Positions 1 to 8,131 of a stretch of DNA of 15,019 nucleotides are shown here, one piece after another. Made by a program: the position numbers and the translations under genes. Every line of letters begins with the position of its first letter. Position 1 is the stretch's first letter. The stretch is from RGIG5299 sp045542315. GTDB taxonomy: Bacteria > Bacillota > Clostridia > Oscillospirales > RGIG5299. The stretch covers positions 1 through 15,019 of the forward strand of contig JAZQKU010000045.1 of NCBI GenBank assembly GCA_045542315.1, given 5' to 3'. The notes below the pieces were generated by a model. The model searched no databases and had not been told where the DNA came from. It saw only the letters and a program-made list of their open reading frames with translations.

Positions 1-1306
1 CCGATGGGGTTGCCGAAGCATAGACCACGGGGCATTTATTGTATTTTGCGCGAAGGAGTGCAACGTCGCGCGCACTGTATTTTGGGGTCATTTCCGATTT
101 ATAGGTGTGTTCCTGCTCCTCGTCAATGATTATCACACCTACATTTTCAACCGGGGCAAATACCGCCGAGCGGGTTCCGATTGCTATTTTTGCTTCTCCG
201 TTTTTAAGTCTTCTCCATTCGTCGGTCTTCTCTCCTACGGAAAGTCCCGAATGCAAAATTGCAATGCTTCTTCCGAACAGCTTATAAAAACGGGTTATTA
301 TCTGTGAGGTGAGTGCTATTTCCGGCATTAAAACGATCGCCGTTTTATTCTCCGAAAGCGCCTTTTGACAAAGCTTTAAATAAACGTGAGTCTTTCCGCT
401 TCCCGTTACGCCGCGAAGCACAAATGGTGTAAAGCTATCTGCAGCCGCAATTTCATCAAACACCCGCTGTTGCTCCGCATTTAAGGTTATTTCCGCTCTT
501 TCCTCCGTTGCCTCGATGTGCGGAAGACGGTAAACCTCTTCGATGCGGGCATTTATTATTCCCTTTTTGATAAGAGAATTTACCGTTTGTGCGGAGGCGC
601 CCGTCATATAACAGACTTCCTTTGCCGACATTTCGCCGTTTTCATGGAGAAACGCCATAACCTCTGCCTGCTTTGCGCCGGTTGATTTGAGCTTCAGTAG
701 CCTCGAAAGCTCGTCGCTGTCTATCGCAAGAGAAATAAGGTTTACAGTGAGGTCCTTGACGTTGCGCTTTGCAGTTACGTCAACCGCAAGGAAGCCCTTT
801 GATTTCAGGGTGCCAAGCACCATTCGTGCGCTGTCGCCGAAGGAATCGTAGATATCTTTTACCGACACCGATTTTTCCTTTGATTCGATAAAAGAGTATA
901 TTTCCTCCTCAAGCGGTGACATCGGAGCCTTTGCCGCTTCACGGGAAAGCGCCGTGACAGTTTCGCTCAGATTGTAGTTGCAGCCGTAGGGTATAACGAG
1001 CTTTGCCGCCTCGTAATAGCTGCAGAAGCATCGCTTTTTGATATAATGGATTATTTTGACGAATTCTTCGTTTAACGTAACGGAGTTGTCGATCACCGCA
1101 TTTATCGGCTTTAAGACCCTTTCGGAATTATCCTCGAAAACCGAAAGCACTACCGCCTTGGTTCTTCGGTTTGACTTTCCGAAGCCTACCAAAACAAAGC
1201 TGCCCACCGAAACGAGCGGAATCATGGAATCGGGAATAATATAGTCAAAAAGCTTATCGTTTTTGCTTATCATATCGCTGATTGCCAAAGACGCAACCCT
1301 TCTCAC
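1..1306 (-). CDS. priA: Primosomal replication-restart helicase PriA, N-terminal part (truncated by window edge)
   Basis: Superfamily 2 DNA helicase that recognises stalled replication forks and reloads the replisome. I translated the frame by hand: it stays open for 435 codons from a GTG at 1306 to base 1. The GTG is set by a GAGGAGGG ribosome site 7 nt upstream. Residues 1 to about 110 look like the 3'-DNA-binding domain, followed by a winged-helix-like region. The helicase core begins near residue 275. It shows Walker A GVTGSGKT (299-306), PEIALT (329-333), LHSGLS (351-356), GTRSAVFAP (377-385), a DEEQ Walker B (395-398) and SATPS (431-435). The zinc-binding cysteines and second helicase lobe lie outside the window, where a full protein would add about 300 residues. 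It starts 37 nt after rpoZ, the usual neighbour in Clostridia; coaBC, which often sits between them in Bacillus, is absent. Family assignment is secure; only the C-terminus is unseen. Confidence 0.96.
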   Translation of the reverse strand, partial: MRRVASLAISDMISKNDKLFDYIIPDSMIPLVSVGSFVLVGFGKSNRRTKAVVLSVFEDNSERVLKPINAVIDNSVTLNEEFVKIIHYIKKRCFCSYYEAAKLVIPYGCNYNLSETVTALSREAAKAPMSPLEEEIYSFIESKEKSVSVKDIYDSFGDSARMVLGTLKSKGFLAVDVTAKRNVKDLTVNLISLAIDSDELSRLLKLKSTGAKQAEVMAFLHENGEMSAKEVCYMTGASAQTVNSLIKKGIINARIEEVYRLPHIEATEERAEITLNAEQQRVFDEIAAADSFTPFVLRGVTGSGKTHVYLKLCQKALSENKTAIVLMPEIALTSQIITRFYKLFGRSIAILHSGLSVGEKTDEWRRLKNGEAKIAIGTRSAVFAPVENVGVIIIDEEQEHTYKSEMTPKYSARDVALLRAKYNKCPVVYASATPS

Positions 1307-1343
1307 CGTTATTCCCTCCTCTTTTCGTTGATATTTTCGTTAA

Positions 1344-1556
1344 TTATTCCTCGTCCTCTGCGGTGACGGTGGTTCCGTAAACAACTCTGCCCTCTTCGAT
1401 GTCGCCGAGAGCTGTCATTATTGCTTTTTCATTAAGAACGGTGCCCTCTTCAACAGCCTTATCGGAGATGTCTCTTGCTCTCTTCGATGCCGCGATTACG
1501 AGAGAATACTTTGTCTGATTGCCTTTGATCAATTTGTTAAGTGCCTGATACTTCAT
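1344..1556 (-). CDS. rpoZ: DNA-directed RNA polymerase omega subunit
   Basis: Small subunit of RNA polymerase that wraps the C-terminal tail of beta-prime and helps the enzyme assemble. The 70-residue product is the size expected in Bacillota. It carries the family hallmark SKYSLV-like segment (KYSLVIAASKRARDI, residues 16-30), then the NEKAIMTALGDIEEGRVVY region (42-60) matching the conserved helix and strand, and an acidic tail. The ATG follows the gmk stop by only 3 nt and has a GAGG ribosome site inside the end of gmk, so translation is probably coupled. Position between gmk and priA is the canonical one and supports the call. Confidence 0.96.
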   Translation of the reverse strand: MKYQALNKLIKGNQTKYSLVIAASKRARDISDKAVEEGTVLNEKAIMTALGDIEEGRVVYGTTVTAEDEE

Positions 1557-1559
1557 TTT

Positions 1560-2111
1560 TTATGCCTCTTTCTTTATAATGTTTTCAATTTCATTTACTG
1601 CTTTATCAAGCTCGCCGTTGACTACAACGTAGTCGAAAAGCGATTGCTTTTTCATTTCGTCCTTCGCCGCGTTAAGACGCTTGGCGATGACCTCGTCGGT
1701 CTCGGTGCCCCGCTTGCGCAAGCGCCTTTCAAGCTCCTCCATAGAAGGCGGTGCGATAAACAGAAGGACCGCGTCGTTACGGAGCTTTCTTATATTCTCG
1801 GCGCCTACCACGTCGATCTCAAGAAGGCAATTTTTGCCCTCTGCCATCTTTTTTTCAAGAATATCGAGCGGGGTGCCGTAGAAGTTATCGCAATACTCGG
1901 TGTATTCGAGTATTTCATTGTTTTTAAGCTTTTCAAGGAAGGTGTCACGGGTTACGAAGTGATAGTTAACACCGTCAACCTCACCTGCTCTGGGGCTTCT
2001 CGTGGTCATTGAAACGGAATAATAGAGCGAATCGTTTTTCTTTAAAAGCTCTGCAATTACCGTTCCCTTTCCCGCGCCCGAGGGAGCCGATATTACGAAT
2101 ATCTTACTCAT
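1560..2111 (-). CDS. gmk: Guanylate kinase
   Basis: Phosphorylates GMP to GDP with ATP, feeding GTP and dGTP synthesis and (p)ppGpp metabolism. The frame is open from 2141, but the ATG at 2111 is the better start: it gives the normal N-terminus MSKIFVISAPSGAGKGT, has GGAGGAAGAGG upstream, and yields 183 residues, near the family norm. The P-loop is APSGAGKGT (9-17). GMP-binding elements follow: SMTTRSPRAGEVDG (34-47), the Y50-H-F segment and YGTP (78-81). EIDVVGA (98-104) and a lid rich in arginine (about 125-145) complete the fold. The start overlaps the remA stop in ATGAGTAA, implying termination-reinitiation coupling. Confidence 0.97.
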   Translation of the reverse strand: MSKIFVISAPSGAGKGTVIAELLKKNDSLYYSVSMTTRSPRAGEVDGVNYHFVTRDTFLEKLKNNEILEYTEYCDNFYGTPLDILEKKMAEGKNCLLEIDVVGAENIRKLRNDAVLLFIAPPSMEELERRLRKRGTETDEVIAKRLNAAKDEMKKQSLFDYVVVNGELDKAVNEIENIIKKEA

Positions 2112-2373
2112 CGTCCTCTTCCTCCGCCGCAAAGCTTTCAACGTCGGACAGACGCTTGGAAAGCGTTTGGCTCTGAAGGCTTGAAAGAACGACGTGGTCG
2201 CTGTCGGTTATAATTACCGATTTTGTCTTTTTACCGCCGGAGGCATCGATAAGACGCTTCTCGTCACGCGCGGTCTGTATAAGTCTTTTAACGGGAGAGC
2301 TTGACGGATTAAGCACTGCGACGACTCTGTCGGCTGCTATGAGGTTTCCGTGGTGTATGCTTATGAATTTCAA
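2104..2373 (-). CDS. remA: RemA / DUF370 family regulatory protein
   Basis: RemA in Bacillus subtilis is a ring-forming DNA-binding activator of biofilm matrix and osmoprotection genes; orthologues are widespread in Clostridia, where the role is largely untested. The 89-residue product matches the family length. It shows the family landmarks: an N-terminal IHHGN (6-10), ADRVVAVLNP (14-23), SPVKRLIQTAR (26-36), and the nearly invariant IITDSDHVVLSSLQ block (54-67). The basic loop usually written GRRTRA reads GKKTKS (47-52), keeping charge but not arginine. Translation begins at TTG (2371-2373), placed 8 nt after an AGAGGA ribosome site; there is no closer ATG that keeps the conserved N-terminus. 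A C-terminal acidic tail (EEEDDE) is present. It lies between yicC and gmk, the standard location. Confidence 0.93.
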   Translation of the reverse strand: MKFISIHHGNLIAADRVVAVLNPSSSPVKRLIQTARDEKRLIDASGGKKTKSVIITDSDHVVLSSLQSQTLSKRLSDVESFAAEEEDDE

Positions 2374-2388
2374 TTTTATCGTCCTCTC

Positions 2389-3267
2389 TTATTCAACGTT
2401 CTGGATCTGCTCTCTTATCTTCTCGAGCTCGGATTTCATTTCAACTACCGTTTTGCTCATTTCAAGGTTATTCGCCTTTGAACCCGTGGTGTTGATTTCT
2501 CGGTTGATCTCCTGAACCAAAAAGTCCATCTTCTTGCCTATCGGTGCGGTGCTTTCGATCATCTGCTTAAACTGTGCGAAATGGCTTTTAAGTCTTGCCA
2601 TTTCCTCGTCAACGGCGATCTTATCGGCAAAAATTGCGGTTTCAGTGAGTAAACGCTGCTCATCGACCTTTGCGTCCTCAAGAAGCTCTTTTATTCTTTC
2701 CTCAAGCTTTTTGCGGTATTCCTTTACGCTTTCGGGAGAAAGCCTTTTGAGTTTATCGGTATTTTCTTCAAGGACGGCAAGGTAGGCAAGAAGGTCCTCT
2801 GCAAGACGCTTGCCCTCCTCTTCTCTCATTGCTACGAATTCGTCAAGAGCTATGCTTACCGCCTTTTCAATATCGGCGTAAACAGCTTCGTCATCCTCCT
2901 CCGCTTTGTTTACTGTAAAGAGGTCGGAATTTCTCGCAACCGTCATAACGCTTATATCGTCCTTAAGGCCGTATTCGTCTTTCAAAACAGAATAAGCTTT
3001 CAAGTAACCGTTTAAGAGAGAACGGTCGAGGGAAACCTCAAGTCCGTCAACCTCCTTATTGACTACCGAAACGTAAACGTCTATCTTTCCTCTCGATATT
3101 CTTGATGAAACAGCTGCGCGTATCTTATCCTCAAATTTTGAATATACGCGGTAGATCTTTAAATTGAAATCAAGAAATCTGTGGTTTACCGATTTTATTT
3201 CAACGGTTACGGTTCTTTTTTCGCCGTCATATATGCCTCTTCCGAAGCCTGTCATACTTTTAATCAT
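2389..3267 (-). CDS. yicC: YicC/YloC family endoribonuclease
   Basis: YicC-family proteins are hexameric endoribonucleases implicated in RNA turnover (E. coli YicC with RyhB; B. subtilis YloC). The 292-residue product has the family's signature N-terminus MIKSMTGFGRG (1-11), EIKSVNHRFLDFNLK (23-37), and the signature C-terminus with DFLVQEINREINTTGSK (about 248-264) followed by a helical end rich in K and E. The middle is long amphipathic helix. It starts 10 nt after AAGGAG and overlaps the yfhO stop in the 8-nt ATGATTAA. It leads the conserved set yicC-remA-gmk-rpoZ-priA. The family is certain; the RNA targets in this organism are unknown. Confidence 0.95.
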   Translation of the reverse strand: MIKSMTGFGRGIYDGEKRTVTVEIKSVNHRFLDFNLKIYRVYSKFEDKIRAAVSSRISRGKIDVYVSVVNKEVDGLEVSLDRSLLNGYLKAYSVLKDEYGLKDDISVMTVARNSDLFTVNKAEEDDEAVYADIEKAVSIALDEFVAMREEEGKRLAEDLLAYLAVLEENTDKLKRLSPESVKEYRKKLEERIKELLEDAKVDEQRLLTETAIFADKIAVDEEMARLKSHFAQFKQMIESTAPIGKKMDFLVQEINREINTTGSKANNLEMSKTVVEMKSELEKIREQIQNVE

Positions 3268-5848
3268 CGTTGTTTTTCTCCTTTTCCTCCGACTCTATCT
3301 CACCGATTATCTCGTCGATCTTGCTTTGAAGGGATTGGTATTCATCGGTTGGCTGCATTACCGCGGGAACGGTTCTGATAAGCTCGTCGGTCTTTCTTTG
3401 CTTTCTTGAAATTATTGCAAATACCGAAAGATAAATTATGAAAAGAAATACCGATGCTATTGTGATGACCGCACCGCTTTTCAAGCCTACCGGCATAAAC
3501 TTAAATTCGATCTCGTTTACGCCCTCACCGCAAAGCACTGCCATAAATCCGACGTTTACCCTCTCGATATCTACCTGCTTGCCGTTTACGTAGGCAGTCC
3601 AGCCGTCCTCGTAGGGCACCGAGAAGAATACGAGAGTTTCTTTATCGAGAGTGATATTTCCCGAAAAGCCACTTGAATCGTATTTGAAATCCTTAACGGT
3701 GTTTTCACGTCTTGCATCGCAAGCCGCTTCCATATCTGCGTTTGTGTATATATTGTTTTCGGTATATTCGCCGTAGATGTGAGAGTATTTTTCTATCTGA
3801 CTGTCGGAAAGGAGAATACCGTGCAATAAAAGTCTGTCGCGGTAGCTTTCGGAAACGTCGTTATACTGCTTATAGGTGACGTATCTGTCGTAAACAAAGC
3901 CGATGGGAATATAGTTTTCATTTTCCCAGATCGATATTTCCGCACTTTTTCCGACGTAGTTAAAGCCGTGCCAATCGGGATCGTCGTTATTTTTGGTATC
4001 TATCATATATTTTACCGAAAGGAATGAGCGAAGCCAGATAAGCTCGGGGTCCGGCTCACTTCGCACCGTTCTCGTGCTTCCGATAGACTCATAGAACTTC
4101 GTTACAGACTCGGGAACCACCGTGTGGAAAAATCTTATTGAAGGAAGTCCGAGCATAAGACCTTGATTTTCGCGGTTATCCTTTGGAGTATCAACTCGAA
4201 CAAAGGAGTCTTCATGCTCCGGAAGCTCGAAATCGTTTCTGTTATAGATGTTTTGCTCTATAAACGACGGATTTCCGTTAAAGCTCTTTTTTGTGTTGTC
4301 GTAGCTTTTTCCGAAAAAGATAAAGACGTTTCCGTAAAGCACGCAAACCGAGCAAAGGCACAGTAACGCGGTTTGGAAAAACCTTCTATTTCCCCTCTTG
4401 ATAACACAGAAGAGAATGTAACAAAGAATTATGCAAATTCCTATTATTGCAATATACGCCCAATATTTTGAGGGGTATTTTATAAGTCCGTATTTTTCAT
4501 AGAACTTGGTGAGTCCTAAAATTATCTTTTGCACCGCATTTCCCGATGCCTCTTTTATGAAATCCGACAGGCCCTGCCCCTCAGCCACGTTTTTGAAAAG
4601 TATTCCCACAGGTAAAGTGAGAAGGACCGTTGCCGCGGTGTTTATTTTGAGCGCTCCGCTCCATTCGCCGTCGGAGCAACGCTCAATGGCAAGGGTGGTT
4701 GCAAGCGCAAACATAAGGCCGAGCATAAAATACCATCTTGTGTAGTAGCTCGAGGAAAAAAGCTGAAATACCGAATTGAAAAGAGGTACCACACAGCAGA
4801 CGAGAAGCACTATAAGCAGCTTCTGGAGCCAATCCTTTTTTCTTGATCTTCTTAAATACGCGATTACTCCCGTAGCCGAGAAGAGCGGCAGCCAGCAAGC
4901 AACCGAGGACCATTTCGTATCTATTTCGGGATAGAAAAGGGGTCTTGCGGGAAGGTCCGGCGGAGTGAAGAAGGCCGTGAAGATATTGGGATATATCTGT
5001 GTTTTATTGAATATAAGCATTCCCCAGCCGCTTATCTTCCAGCTTGCTCTCGGCACCTGCGCCGTGACGTAAATTGCGGGAAGGGCGATAAAAAGTGCCA
5101 TTCCGCAACCGACAATTACCTCAAAGGCAAGGGAAAGAAGTGTTTTTAATGTGAAATGCTCCTTCCAGCAGCCTGATGTAAGTCTTATCAGGAAGTAGAT
5201 AACTATGAAGATTACCTCTGCAACGAAAAGATAGTAGTTGCAAAGCAGGCAGAGGGCAATTCCGAGTGCGAAGAAGCCGCGCTTTTTCTTTTGGATAAGC
5301 ACCTCAAGTCCGTAAAGCATAAGGGGGAAAAAGGCGAATACCTCGTTAAACTGGAAGAAGAAGATGCTGTAAACCATATTGCTGCAAAAAGCATACATTA
5401 CGGCGCCGAGAACGGCGTTATCTACCTTTTTTGCAAAAAGCTTCAGGTAGGCAAATGAGGTCATTGCCGAGATCGCAAACTTGAGGCAAAGCATAAAGGG
5501 CATCATATAGGGCACCCAATCGGTGGGGAACGGAAGCGACAGCCAGAAAAATGGGCTTCCGAGCATATAGTAGGAATAGGAGCCTATGAAGTTTACGCCG
5601 AGATCCGATTCCCAGTTCCAGAATATCTCTCCGCTCTTTACGGCGGCGTGTGCCTCGTACCAAAAGGGTATCTGCTGAACGTTATAGTCGCCGTAGAAGG
5701 TAAACGGTCCTCCGTCATAAATCATCGACGGCACGATAAACGCCGCAGTGATAACGAAGCCGATAAGAAGCAGGCAGATATACTGCTGCCAGGATGCGAG
5801 ATATTCAAATGATAATATCCTTTGTTTTTTAAGCAGGGGATTTTTCAT
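3260..5848 (-). CDS. YfhO-family multi-pass membrane protein (GT-C-like, putative cell-envelope glycosylation)
   Basis: Large polytopic membrane protein of 862 residues. The first membrane helix spans about 22-43. It is followed by an extracellular loop with the family segment GGPFTFYGDYNVQQIPFW (46-63), whose Asp54 sits where GT-C enzymes keep a catalytic or metal-binding acid. Many further membrane helices follow to about residue 500. Then comes a long extracellular domain ending with the typical YfhO segment PYEDGWTAYVNGKQVD, then VGFMAV and GVNEIEFKFMP. A last helix (about 791-813) leads to a charged 49-residue cytoplasmic tail. B. subtilis YfhO and Listeria GtlB are needed for lipoteichoic acid glycosylation, using a lipid-linked sugar as donor; the substrate here is inferred only. 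The ATG has AGGAG 6 nt upstream and follows clpE by 1 nt. It is a surprising neighbour for yicC. Confidence 0.85.
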   Translation of the reverse strand: MKNPLLKKQRILSFEYLASWQQYICLLLIGFVITAAFIVPSMIYDGGPFTFYGDYNVQQIPFWYEAHAAVKSGEIFWNWESDLGVNFIGSYSYYMLGSPFFWLSLPFPTDWVPYMMPFMLCLKFAISAMTSFAYLKLFAKKVDNAVLGAVMYAFCSNMVYSIFFFQFNEVFAFFPLMLYGLEVLIQKKKRGFFALGIALCLLCNYYLFVAEVIFIVIYFLIRLTSGCWKEHFTLKTLLSLAFEVIVGCGMALFIALPAIYVTAQVPRASWKISGWGMLIFNKTQIYPNIFTAFFTPPDLPARPLFYPEIDTKWSSVACWLPLFSATGVIAYLRRSRKKDWLQKLLIVLLVCCVVPLFNSVFQLFSSSYYTRWYFMLGLMFALATTLAIERCSDGEWSGALKINTAATVLLTLPVGILFKNVAEGQGLSDFIKEASGNAVQKIILGLTKFYEKYGLIKYPSKYWAYIAIIGICIILCYILFCVIKRGNRRFFQTALLCLCSVCVLYGNVFIFFGKSYDNTKKSFNGNPSFIEQNIYNRNDFELPEHEDSFVRVDTPKDNRENQGLMLGLPSIRFFHTVVPESVTKFYESIGSTRTVRSEPDPELIWLRSFLSVKYMIDTKNNDDPDWHGFNYVGKSAEISIWENENYIPIGFVYDRYVTYKQYNDVSESYRDRLLLHGILLSDSQIEKYSHIYGEYTENNIYTNADMEAACDARRENTVKDFKYDSSGFSGNITLDKETLVFFSVPYEDGWTAYVNGKQVDIERVNVGFMAVLCGEGVNEIEFKFMPVGLKSGAVITIASVFLFIIYLSVFAIISRKQRKTDELIRTVPAVMQPTDEYQSLQSKIDEIIGEIESEEKEKNNDD

Positions 5849-5849
5849 T

Positions 5850-8129
5850 TCAAACTCCTGTGGTTAGGTTAATTTCTCCGTTCAAAAGATCAAACGATGC
5901 CTTTGTGAAGCTTTCTCCGTTTTTGATTACCTCATCGACGAGTCTGTCCTCAATTTCCTTAAGGACGATCCTCCTCGTATTCCTTGCACCGTATTCCTCG
6001 CTATAGGATCTGTCGGCAAGGTAGGAAACAACTTCATCGGTCCAGGAAAGGTCTATTCCGCGTTCCGAAAGAGCGACCCTTTGCTCGTTTAAGATAACGC
6101 TCGTTATCTCTTTGAAGTTTTCCCTTGAAAGCGGATTAAAGACGATTATCTCGTCAACTCTGTTCAAAAATTCGGGACGCAAAAACTGTCTTAACGATTT
6201 TTCTGCCTTTTCTCTTGCAAGATCGTCGCTCGATTTGTTAAAGCCTATTCCCTGCCCCTTTATTTCGGAGCCGGCATTTGAGGTCATAATGATAACGGTG
6301 TGACGGAAATCAACGGTTTTGCCGTGTGCATCGGTAATTCTGCCCTCATCAAGTATTGAAAGGAGGATATTCATTACCTCGGGGTGTGCTTTTTCGATTT
6401 CGTCGAACAAAATTACCGAGTAAGGTCTTCTTCTGATCTTTTCGGTAAGCTGACCTGCCTCGTCGTAGCCGACGTATCCGGGAGGTGAGCCGATTATTCT
6501 CGATACCGCGTGCTTTTCCATAAATTCCGACATATCAAGGCGGATAAGCGAATCGGGAAGATCGAAAAGCTCGCTTGAAAGGCGCTTTGCAAGCTCGGTC
6601 TTGCCTATTCCCGAGGGGCCCGTGAAGATAAACGAAACGGGACGTATTCTCGGAACGAGGGCTGCCTTTGCTCTTTTTACAGCCTTTGCAACGGCTTCTA
6701 TTGCATAATCCTGACCGATTATTTTCTCTTTTAAGTTATCTTCAAGGTTTACGAGTTTCTGAAGCTCGCCGCCGCTTATCTTGCTTGCGGGAATGCCTGT
6801 CCAAAGCTCGATGACGTTTGCAAGATCCTCCTCCGTTACCTCGAAGGTATCGACGATATCGGAAAGCTCCTTTTCCTTTACCTGCTTCTTTACTATTTCC
6901 GCTTTGACCTTGGTTATCTGCTCGTAGTCAAGCTCTGCCTTTGCATCCTCGGGGGGATTTTCAAGCGCCGAAAGCTTTTCCTCTAATGCTTTTATTTCTT
7001 TTCTTACCTTGAAAAGCTCGTCTATCTCCTTCTTTTTAAGCCCTGCCGCAGAGCAGGCCTCGTCGATAAGATCGATCGCCTTATCGGGGAGATAACGGTC
7101 GTTTATATATCGCTCGCTCCATACCACCGCTTTGGTAACAAGATTTTCGGGAAGCTTTAAGCCGTGGAATTTTTCATAATATTCCTTTATTCCCGCGATT
7201 ATCTTTTTCGCATCCTCAACGGTAGGCTCCTCAACCGTTACCGGCTGGAAACGGCGCTCGAGAGCGGCATCCTTTTCAATGTATTTTCTGTATTCGTTCA
7301 ATGTCGTTGCGCCGATTACCTGAATCTCGCCTCTCGAAAGGGCGGGCTTTAACATATTGGCGGCGTTCATTGAGCCTTCGGCGTCGCCCGTGCCGACAAG
7401 GTTATGAACCTCGTCGATTACGAGAATGATATTTCCCAAGGTCTTTACCTCTTCGATAAGACCCTTTATTCTGCTTTCAAACTGACCGCGAAACTGTGTG
7501 CCCGCCAAAAGTGCGGTAAGATCAAGAAGCCATACCTCTTTTTCCGCAAGCTTTGCGGGAACGTTACCGCTTACTATCTTAAGGGCAAGACCCTCTGCGA
7601 TAGCCGTCTTTCCAACACCGGGCTCGCCGATGAGGCAGGGGTTGTTTTTGGTGCGGCGGGAAAGTATCTGAATTACACGGGTCAGCTCCTTGTCTCTGCC
7701 GATTATGCGGTCAAGCTTGCCTGAAAGAGCTTTCTCGTTGAGATTCTGACAATAGGAGGATAAAAATTTGGTTTTCTTTTCTTCCTTTGCGTCCTCCTTA
7801 CCGTTTTTGCCCTTTTGTTTTTTATCGGACTTCTTCTCGCCATCATTATCGGCGGAAAGAGAAAGATTTTTGAAAAAAGGCATAGGAGCTGCACCGCCGG
7901 GAGTAAATCCCTCCTCTTCCATCTGGGCGGTAAGCTCTGTCATCTCGTCGGCAAGCGCTTCGATCTGATCCTCGCTTATTCCCATCTGCTTCATAAGGTC
8001 GTCAACGGGCTTTATGCCCATTTCCTTGGCGCAGACCAGGCAGTATCCTTCGTTTTTCACCTCGCCGTTCTGACCGGGGCGCTGAACGAAAACCACTGCA
8101 GTTCTTTTTTGACATTTAACACAAAGCAT
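5850..8129 (-). CDS. clpE: ATP-dependent Clp unfoldase, ClpE-like (zinc finger + two AAA+ domains)
   Basis: Hsp100 unfoldase that threads proteins into the ClpP peptidase. The 759-residue product starts with a four-cysteine zinc finger (C3, C6, C30, C33) instead of the double Clp_N repeat of ClpC, which is the ClpE arrangement. A charged, lysine-rich linker follows (about 95-121). AAA domain 1 has Walker A GEPGVGKT (168-175), Walker B VIDE (237-240) and arginine finger ERRF (291-294). A short coiled-coil middle region spans about 365-430. AAA domain 2 has Walker A GPSGIGKT (504-511), pore loop GYVG (551-554), Walker B ILFDE (573-577), arginine finger LNR (655-657) and sensor 2 GARNTRR (714-720). 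The loop GQGIGF (625-630) carries the IGF tripeptide that docks on ClpP, so partnership with ClpP is expected. No ctsR, mcsA or mcsB is nearby. GAGGAG lies 8 nt before the ATG; it follows pgsA by 2 nt. Confidence 0.9.
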   Translation of the reverse strand: MLCVKCQKRTAVVFVQRPGQNGEVKNEGYCLVCAKEMGIKPVDDLMKQMGISEDQIEALADEMTELTAQMEEEGFTPGGAAPMPFFKNLSLSADNDGEKKSDKKQKGKNGKEDAKEEKKTKFLSSYCQNLNEKALSGKLDRIIGRDKELTRVIQILSRRTKNNPCLIGEPGVGKTAIAEGLALKIVSGNVPAKLAEKEVWLLDLTALLAGTQFRGQFESRIKGLIEEVKTLGNIILVIDEVHNLVGTGDAEGSMNAANMLKPALSRGEIQVIGATTLNEYRKYIEKDAALERRFQPVTVEEPTVEDAKKIIAGIKEYYEKFHGLKLPENLVTKAVVWSERYINDRYLPDKAIDLIDEACSAAGLKKKEIDELFKVRKEIKALEEKLSALENPPEDAKAELDYEQITKVKAEIVKKQVKEKELSDIVDTFEVTEEDLANVIELWTGIPASKISGGELQKLVNLEDNLKEKIIGQDYAIEAVAKAVKRAKAALVPRIRPVSFIFTGPSGIGKTELAKRLSSELFDLPDSLIRLDMSEFMEKHAVSRIIGSPPGYVGYDEAGQLTEKIRRRPYSVILFDEIEKAHPEVMNILLSILDEGRITDAHGKTVDFRHTVIIMTSNAGSEIKGQGIGFNKSSDDLAREKAEKSLRQFLRPEFLNRVDEIIVFNPLSRENFKEITSVILNEQRVALSERGIDLSWTDEVVSYLADRSYSEEYGARNTRRIVLKEIEDRLVDEVIKNGESFTKASFDLLNGEINLTTGV

Positions 8130-8131
8130 TG

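Noticed and set aside
1322..1341. Direct repeat TTTTCGTT with a 12-bp period between rpoZ and priA
   Set aside because: Only two short AT-rich copies; too little to claim a binding site or tandem repeat.
1644..2012. A 122-codon plus-strand frame opposite gmk
   Set aside because: Antisense shadow of guanylate kinase with no family resemblance or start signal.
4683..5663. Alternative-frame minus-strand open frames of 60 to 81 codons inside yfhO
   Set aside because: They sit inside a continuous 862-codon gene with the right family features; no sign of a frameshift or nested gene.
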